Below, one piece after another: positions 56,780 to 64,000 of a stretch of DNA of 64,000 nt. How positions within the stretch are numbered: the stretch's first letter is position 1; every line of letters starts with the position of its first letter. Source of the stretch: Holothuria scabra (Eukaryota > Echinodermata > Holothuroidea > Aspidochirotida > Holothuriidae); the NCBI GenBank assembly GCA_037179385.1, contig CM074187.1, forward strand, positions 248,001 to 312,000. The letters are read 5' to 3'. The notes below the pieces were generated by a model. The model was not told where the DNA came from. It was given only the letters and a program-made list of their open reading frames with translations, and made no database searches. The position numbers and the translations under genes were made by a program.

Positions 56780-59100
56780 CTAACCCTTCAATATTTTCCG
56801 TGGCCCGCATCACCCTTGTCCACATTACGCAACAGTAGGCTTACCTTGTCGCGATCCTTGACAAGGCATTCTTAAAACTAGTATGATAGCTCTCGCTAAG
56901 CTTTGGCCAGTGGCATGTTTTTAAAATAGCGTACTAATTTGTTGAAAATATATGCTTTTGTGTTCTTTTCAATAAGCGGTCCGGTTCGCCAATCAATGCT
57001 AGCAGGATAGATTGCATGAGCATCACAGACATAACCCCCATATTTCTGCTGTTTAAATCTGAAAACTCGTCCCGATCTAACCTCCTTTACACTTGCCTAT
57101 GCCTAAATATGAACTGAGCTAGCACTAGCCGCAGATTGCGAACTGCCGACTTTTCGTTAGAGCTGGCCCATTTGCGAACATAACAGTGCACAATGTATTG
57201 TACTATGGGATACACGTTCCAACTTGTTTTGGACTATCGTGGTCCCCCGCAAAGCTTTACCTTTCACCTTCACCTTTATCCCTCCAATGACCGTGGCCTA
57301 AAATGTCATGTGCAAGGTCGTGAGATCACTAACAACAAATCGGAGGTCTAGATTTGAGGGACTTTCCAATGACGTCATCAATCTGTTTCTTTCCACAGTG
57401 ACGCAGCTGTTAAGCTTTCGGTCGCGTGTACGACTAGCACGATGAAAGTTACTTCCAAGTGCATTTTTTTCGGTGCGGGGAAGACTGCACTCAATGCATA
57501 TTTGTGCTGTACTTTTTTTGATATTTCAATGTTTAAGTTTCTCGAAGCATCAGGCTATAGCTCGACCAGAAAATTGCAGCTATCATGTTTCATTTGGAGT
57601 TCGCAGATTTTTTTATTTCAGTAAAGTGCAGAAACCTGAGGGTGTTGTCTGCCACAATTACTGACTCTTGAGAACGTGTTGACCCGACCCGTTTTTTTTT
57701 ATTTTTTGTATCCATTTCAATTTTTTTTCTGGACCCTATTTTATACTACACTGATTAAATGAAACTATATTCACGCAAAAACTTTGACGAGCAGTTTTGC
57801 TGGTAGTAGAGCTGTCTCTCCTGGCACGCTACTCATTGCATGCACACCCGCAGTTTGGCAAAATAATATCTTTGAAGAAGGAACCACAGCCTGAAAGGGG
57901 GGGGGGAGGGGCTCCAGATTTAAGCTCCTCCCTTTTCTTTCGAATGCATTCTGGGCCTCCATATATTGCTATTATGTTGTTAAACAAATCAGGCCACCTT
58001 TAGTGATTACGCCTCCCCCTCCCCCAACCACTCCACCTGGAACTTCGCTATGTGGCCCTTTGTGAAGTTGGCGTCAGTTTCCAATACAGCATCAAAATAA
58101 AATAACCCTTCTTAGGTGTGGAATGTGTACTTTCAATTCAAGTACCGTATACACTTACTACTGCAACCGGTACAGGAATAATATACACTTCTGATGGGCT
58201 GGCAAAAAGGGGGGAATAACACAAGACCGAAGATTTGTACGAACGGAAATTTAAATAGGAAAGGTCTGCAAGACCAAAAAAACGAGAAAAGGTTCGTGAT
58301 ATAGGCCTATTTAGTGGAAATGGTTCACGGTCATGTGTAGCACTGTAGTATGCATTCTATTCATACAGTCTAGAATGTTGAAAAATTTAACATGGATCCC
58401 TACGCTGATATTGATACCCCCCCCTTCCCCACTCGGTAGCTACTTGGGAAGCAGTTTAAAGTTTCATTTCGCCAGGTATTCCTGGTAACAGTGAACCTTG
58501 GGAACAGTGACATAGCCCTGGTCTTGCCGCATAGTTTTGCTAAAGAAGCGAGAGGACTTCAGTGACATATTCGCGGGGCCTAAAATGTGAGAAAGGTTTG
58601 CCGTAACTTCAAGAAAATACAGGGCACACTCTTGCCAGGTCACAGCACGGTGCCTCATTGACTGGAATGCTAGACAGCCACCGCGTCACCTATCTACGGC
58701 GGTGAATATCAGAGAATGCAGTGAAGACCGCGCAAAGAGGAAAACTAGGTCATTTGCCCAGGTGCACAACCTGTTTACGTACATGTTCTTGAACTGATCA
58801 TGGGAATCGGGGCCTGTTTTTGTTTTGTAAACTCAAAGCCGCGCGAACCTAAACACGGGTTGTGTTATTTAATGAATCTGCAGCAAGTTGTAAGTGTCGC
58901 TCCTTGTCAAACCATTTTCTTAACTTGTCGGCAATAAAAGTTTGTGATAATATCATACACACATAGTGATGGGGCTTTAATTGATTAAATGGATTAAATT
59001 GGATATATACAAGCCTGCTTGCGTGGGATATACCATCTTTACATAAGGTAAGACCACTTTCCGTAACTTTCGCTAAATAATATCACATCCCTTGTTTGTT
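56780..59100. other. Intergenic sequence without recognised gene
   Basis: Only short frames are present. One copy of the GGTCTGCAAGACC-type motif at about 58262 relates it to the cluster at 59.1 kb. Nothing else identified. Confidence 0.4.
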
Positions 59101-59129
59101 CAGGTTAGGTTGAGGAGAGAAACTATACA

Positions 59130-59455
59130 TGAGAAAGGGTCCATGAGACCAAAGGTAAGGAAAGGTTTGTGACACTGAAAATGCAAAGGGTTCGAGAGAC
59201 CTAAAGAGTGAAGAGGTTCGCGTGACCGAAGATGGGAAGAGGTCCGCGAGCCTGAAAAGGGATATAGGTCAGGGCATTTTGATGTCCTTTTCTCATTTTC
59301 GGTCTCGCAGACTCTGTCTTTTTTTTCTTGGGGGGGGGGGTTGCGCGAACCTTCGGTGTCATGGACACCTTTTGATTTTCGATCGGGCGTACCTTCAGTC
59401 TTGTGAACACTATAGCATTCGTCGTCTCGAGGACCATCGGTCTCGATGACTAAAA
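59130..59455. repeat. Cluster of 26-bp GGTTCGCGAGACC repeats, direct then inverted
   Basis: Units start at 59138, 59164, 59189, 59216 and 59241 (spacing 25-27). They follow the pattern GGTTCG(C/A)GAGACC plus a GAAAAGGGAA-type stretch. From about 59290 the same pattern runs in reverse (TTTTCGGTCTCGCAGAC, GCGCGAACCTTCGG, CGTCTCGAGGACCATCGG). A G-homopolymer separates the halves. Confidence 0.75.
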
Positions 59456-61139
59456 TCGTCCCTCTTAAAAGGTATCGGCTTAAAGAGTTTCTTCCAAATT
59501 ACTAAGGCCCCCCCCCTCCATTTCTTCCTAGTTGCCCTAGAGGCTGGCTGGAGCCGAATATACATGGACCAACCTTGAATAATGGCCGTCCGACCAATTT
59601 TAACAAGGAAGAATGACGAGAATCCCAAGGGTTGCAGATAACAGGGGCTAAATATTTTTTCGGGATTTTACAAAGCGTTTGGCCTTTTAACAAGCAGTCA
59701 GGTTCACTAAAAATGAAACTAAGAAGTTAGTCAAATGTGCCGGCGAAAATAAAGCAAAATTACACAAGAAACAATTGTAGCAACAGACTAGTATGGCATT
59801 GAATTGAGGCCGATCAGTAGAGACAAATATGGCGGGATTTTGTAACCTAAAACAGCAATCCACAATTTTTGTTGATTAATGCTGAGCAGGGCCAAATATT
59901 GCGGCATTTTGTAAAACAGCAATTCACGATTTTGAAAACACAAGAACTGCATCATTACAAAAAGTAAAAAAAAAAATCAAATTAACAAGTAAATTGAAAC
60001 CAAGCATTAGTTTTGTAGGGCAGCTTGTAAAATGGAAGATACAACAAGATTGTTCGACTCCACGTAACGAGCCTGAGATTGAAGTTTGCGTGTGTTGTGG
60101 TTTTGCAAATCAGCTTAAGTTTTAGGCAATATCACGGTACAGCAGGCCTACGTCACACTACAGTTTAAGTAAAATAACAGTCATTAATAAAGAAATATTT
60201 TCCAGGAAGCTTGATGGATTTTTGAACGGCTGGCTTCTGTTTTGTAACATTGCCGCTTTCTTCATTTTTTAATTTGAATTTTGACGGCGGCAACATTTGA
60301 AACCATGAAAGAACCTTAGGAGGAGATGTTTAACAACATTGGGATCGCTGAACTTCGTTGTAGGCTTGTCCCAATTCATTGCTACGAAAACACAACTTGG
60401 CCGACTGAACATACACAATTGACTCTTGCAATATTCCGCGCAGTGTACAGTAGCTAAAGAATATGCGAGTGCCTATTATGTTTAAGCAGGATTTGGTTAC
60501 ATATTTAGCGACGGCTGTTCTGATGTGAATGTCCAGATGCATCGTACGTAACGAAGCCTACATTCAATCCATTAGTTACGTGCAAAGGTATTGAATTGGG
60601 GAGAATGTAAACAGGCTCATAGTCTCAAGTCGAAATTCACACATAAAACGTGGCGAATAATATGTAAAGTTTAACGGAGATGAAAGCACAGTTGGCAAGG
60701 CCCCGCAAACCACAATGCAATCCAGTACAACTAGTTACGTGACCGCGTCAACGCTCAAGCTGAAATGACGCCATTTCGCGTAACAGGATTTGCAACTTTG
60801 GGAGACCGTTGTTCTGTCTAAACGGTGCCGCGATCGGCAGAAAATACGGGTTTTCGGCAGTAAAAACTATCGGTACTGTTTTTTAACATGAAAGATAATG
60901 GCATGAAACACCGTCTCCAGTCAAATAACCAGGGAGCCTACAGTTGTTTACAACAACTCCCAGTTTTGTTTTTATACGTACGAGGAATTTGTTATGTAGC
61001 GAAGTGAATACACCGCACGTACGGCAACTGTGTTGTCTTTTGATCGGAAGTACACATCGACCTGTCCTGCCCACAAGAAACTGAAACGCTAACACAACGA
61101 TCGCCTGATACTTTTTCTCAACTGTTTTCACATTAAAGT

Positions 61140-61400
61140 CACGCTCTTTTATAAAACGACTGTTTTATTTTTATAAAGACCTTATCCACGATTTTGCGCG
61201 ATTTTGTTTGTTGAAAAACTGACCGCAAAACCGTGAACAATTCTAGGAATTTAGCACAGAACTTCGCGTTCAAATTTTTGCACGATTTTCGACATCGCGC
61301 AAAATCGCGGAAATTCAAATAACTTCGTTAAAAATCGCGCAAATACGCGGAAATTTGATTCTTCGAAATTGCGCGGGAGTTAAACGATCACAGTACTGTA
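61140..61400. repeat. TCGCGCAAAAT-rich segment, inverted partner at 53770-53870
   Basis: Short motifs of the type ATTTTGCGCGAT and AATCGCGCAAA recur about seven times. The related segment at 53.8 kb has the same motifs in the opposite direction. Confidence 0.6.
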
Positions 61401-61405
61401 TGCAT

Positions 61406-61510
61406 AGTAATAGGGTTAGGGTTACATACGCATAGTAATAAGGTTAGGGTTACGTACGCATAGTATACGGGTTACGTACGCATAGGTATAGGGTTAGGGT
61501 GGGTCATATG
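61406..61510 (+). repeat. Tandem ~28-bp repeat containing TTAGGG
   Basis: Three to four units read (A)GTAATA, GGGTTAGGGTTAC and (G/A)TACGCAT. TTAGGG occurs up to two times per unit only, so this is a minisatellite with a telomere-like hexamer and not a telomere. Confidence 0.65.
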
Positions 61511-61713
61511 CAGGTGTACGCATGAATAGGAACTGTATACGTAGGGGTATATAAAGCTTTACGTATACGTATCTCATACTGTACATATATGTACACTCTC
61601 AAGTACATACAGTTAGCTTTAGGTATACGTATATACCTATACCTAATAGCTATATGTAATAGATAGTATTATTAGACAGTACTTATATTATTTTTAACCC
61701 ATCCACTGGCAAC

Positions 61714-61797
61714 GGCGCTCGTAGCGCAGTAGGCAAGCGTGCTGGTCTTCATGATAGAATCGCTCTACCGCTAGGGTCGAGGGTTGGGTCCCGGTAC
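61714..61797 (+). ncRNA. Degenerate tRNA-like sequence (possible SINE head)
   Basis: TAGCGCAGTAGG at 61722-61733 fits the tRNA A box (TRGCNNAGYNGG) exactly. About 60 bases on, GGGTTGGGTCC is a weak B box. Acceptor and T stems do not pair well and the anticodon arm is irregular, so a functional tRNA is unlikely. A poly(A)-like tract at 61901-61929 downstream would fit a tRNA-derived SINE. Confidence 0.35.
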
Positions 61798-62010
61798 TAA
61801 CAATGCTTTTCTTTCTTCCACAGCACTAACCATTCACTTCTTTCCACAGCACACACTCATAGCGCTGTTTCTCGAGTGAGGAAAAAAAGAAAAGGGTTTT
61901 TTACTTAAAAAAGAAAAAAAAAAAAAAAACTTTAAAGTTTCAGCGCCCTCTTTTGGAAGTTGTGAAGTGAGTAAAATTATGTCTACTTCCGGGCACGGAT
62001 TCTAAATTAG

Positions 62011-64000
62011 CACCAAATATAGTGTTGACCTACTTTGACTATATTTGACCTTTTTGACTTCTTTGTAAGGTCTGGATTTGAATTATTGAGATGGACCAAA
62101 AGGGCAATGCCAATTAACTACCCTCATATACTGCCTCAAACTAAAGTAAATGACAATTTAGTGAAGGTGATGTGTGTATGTATTTGTCACACAGAAATAA
62201 GAGGTATGCAGAGTGATAATTTGAAAAATCCAAATGTTCAAATTCTCTCAGACTGCAAGTGTTTGATTTGAAATTTAATGTGCCCGTATGTTTTTGGGTG
62301 AAGGCCAAAAGTCATTGGGGCTAAAGACGCCAATTATGCCTTACCTTGCAACTCCCTAAATAAAAAAATCATCTTAAATGCAAGGAACCATAGTGCCCTT
62401 GGGCTCTTGTTTGCACAGGGGTGTATTGAACGGAATGTGTGATGCTGTATAGTTGTAATGGTGTGAACAAACTCCAGGGCAGGCCTCATATTTGACCGCA
62501 GCCACCACAGCCATGGCCGTGGTTATTCCTACTATTGTCCTCTGTGCCCTGCAATTTTTAAAAGAGTTTGGTGCAGATTATGACTCAAGTGCCTCTAGAT
62601 ATCACAGCCGATTGTCAATTTCATGTCTCTAGACATCACAGCGATTGGTAATTTCATGTCTCTAGCCTACAAATAATTTCAGCTGTAGCTTTTCCAGAAA
62701 ATATATGTTACAATTTCCAGTGTTCCAAGCTTGCTATTGGATTTACAACAAGTTTTACTCATAGGCCTATGCAAAATGTGTTACTTCACAAACAAAATCA
62801 ACTGGCAAGGCTACAGTGTAAGGGCCTGCAAAACATCTTCTCTGTGGCTGTAGCCTCCCCTTTTGCAGTCTTTAGATTTGTGGTAGCGATTAAGTTGGAG
62901 AGAAAAGTTTGTCCAGTGCGATTAATCTGTAAGCACAAAGAGGCTAGGGTTGATTATTGTGGTACAGTATGGTCACTTGTTGGGATAAAGGGATAGAGGG
63001 TTGGGTTTCCTACGGGCAGATAATGGATTCTTTCTTGTGAGCACACTGTTATTTTCTTTCTTTTCACCACTTTGTAATATAAAGGCCTACGGGAAAAGTT
63101 TTTTTATGCAACAGTGAGGACAAGAAAAAGTAATTATGACATAGGCTGAACATTATGCCATAACAGCAGTGAAGTGCTACTAGGGAGGGGGTGGGGAAGG
63201 GGAGTGAAAGGTAGAGCATGGAGATGGAAGCATTAGCCCCTCCTAGTTTTGAATCAGTCTATATGATTGAGAGTGGCGATAGTGGCTAGACTGGCCCACT
63301 TGGACTGGCCTGGAGATGAGTTTGTCAGCCATGTAACTTTTGTACTGTAAATATGGCAAAAAAGTATAAAAATTAAAAAGTAGAAGTTGTTTTGATGCTG
63401 TGCATTTATTTTAAAGAAACTTTGTGCAAAATGACATCCCCAAAATTTAGTTTCAGTGTTCTTACAGTACATGGTTTTTCATGAGTCATGAATATTGTCA
63501 CGATTATTTAAATGATGCCCTGTTTATTGCATACGAAAAATCTTCCAACATTCATGTCAGCTTCTCACAGGGCTTTGCTTTAATAAAAAATGTGGTTGCT
63601 TTAATAGTAACGTAAACTTTCTTTCCCATCACTTTTGAAATCTTGTTTAGATATGTGCTAATAATCTTTGAATCTGTGCTTTTAGAGAGTGTAGAGTATC
63701 ATCCTGAGGGGTACTGTAATACGTTTACTGAATTCACTCTGGCCACGGCCATTGTGCATCCCTTACATTAAAGCTGGCTCATTATTCTCTGCTTTCTGCA
63801 CAAGCCAGCACCTTTTATTACAGTGTATGTGTCATCACTTTCATGATGGATCTTTTAAATTATTGTACAGTAGAATGTACAGTATTCTTCTCATGTTAGT
63901 TTATTCTCTCCACATATGAAGTATACATTATTAGGTACTTCATTGAAATATTTTTTTCAGTTTAAACCTTTGCTTGGGTGTGACTTTGTCTTTGCCTTCA
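62011..64000. other. Right flank of the window, no gene recognised
   Basis: All frames are under 80 residues and give no family motif. ATCACAGC-type short duplications at about 62600-62660 are the only local pattern seen. Confidence 0.4.

Larger units (their letters stand above)
53696..62010. mobile_element. Possible 8.3-kb element or pair of inverted copies
   Basis: The exact 22-base inverted ends lie at 53696-53717 and 61989-62010 (CTAATTTAGAATCCGTGCCC and GG). Further in, 53753-53777 matches 61375-61400 inverted (CAGTACTGTGATCGTT), followed on both sides by TCGCGC-rich sequence. The right arm has about 550 extra bases. No target duplication or transposase was found, so two separate inverted copies are equally possible. 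Confidence 0.5.

Noticed and set aside
59130..59455. CRISPR-like array
   Set aside because: Units are contiguous 26-bp repeats without unique spacers, and the genome is animal.
61406..61510. Telomere
   Set aside because: TTAGGG occurs only a few times inside a ~28-bp unit, far from any sequence end.
61714..61797. Functional tRNA gene
   Set aside because: Only the A box is good; stems do not pair and the B box is weak.
62769..62996. 75-residue plus-strand frame as a host exon
   Set aside because: No splice structure, domain or compositional support.

Overview
The window is animal nuclear DNA. It has spliced genes with GT-AG introns, non-LTR retrotransposons, many short inverted-repeat elements and no bacterial operon structure. 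The conserved protein is close to the vertebrate UBE2Z family. Together with short runs of the type taggcctagg and CR1 and Tx1/L1-type LINEs, this suggests a marine invertebrate, most likely a deuterostome such as an echinoderm. The species assignment is inference.

The one certain host gene is a UBE2Z (USE1) ubiquitin/FAT10-conjugating E2 on the minus strand. I assembled it from seven coding exons between 33240 and 2994. All six junctions are GT-AG and keep frame. They give a 311-residue product with the E2 fold, an N-P-N motif in place of HPN, the catalytic cysteine at residue 154 and a UBE2Z-type C-terminal extension. About 30 kb of genome carries 936 bases of coding sequence; intron 6 alone is about 15 kb. 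A second, tentative host exon (52520-52684, plus strand) resembles the mitochondrial N-terminus of an acyl-CoA dehydrogenase.

Most of the rest is layered mobile and repetitive DNA. Intron 6 (3135-18092) holds a 145-bp tandem repeat (4.55-5.32 and 15.03-15.79 kb). It appears to be split by a composite repeat, which is itself split by a 1.57-kb element (8-bp target duplication) and a 6.7-kb element (9-bp target duplication). The larger insert contains a TTAA-flanked MITE that is interrupted by a SINE with a 16-bp duplication. Introns 5 and 4 carry two inverted copies of another TTAA MITE. Intron 1 carries a decayed CR1-type LINE with an SGNH-esterase ORF1.

Upstream of UBE2Z, 34.2-39.6 kb holds a second, 5'-truncated CR1 and a set of diverged repeats sharing an ATATGGAGCT core. 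40775-41108 is a near-perfect 334-bp palindrome built on CCCAGCTGGG. 44632-49987 is a nearly intact Tx1/L1-type LINE with a 14-bp target duplication, inserted in an older LINE that resumes on the other side. 51332-52186 is an 855-bp non-autonomous DNA transposon rich in TTCGCCCCC with an 8-bp duplication. From 53.7 to 62.0 kb the sequence is bracketed by inverted 22-bp ends and includes a second composite-repeat copy, a cluster of 26-bp repeats, TTAGGG-like short repeats and a degenerate tRNA-like segment. I see no CRISPR array, rRNA gene or confident tRNA.
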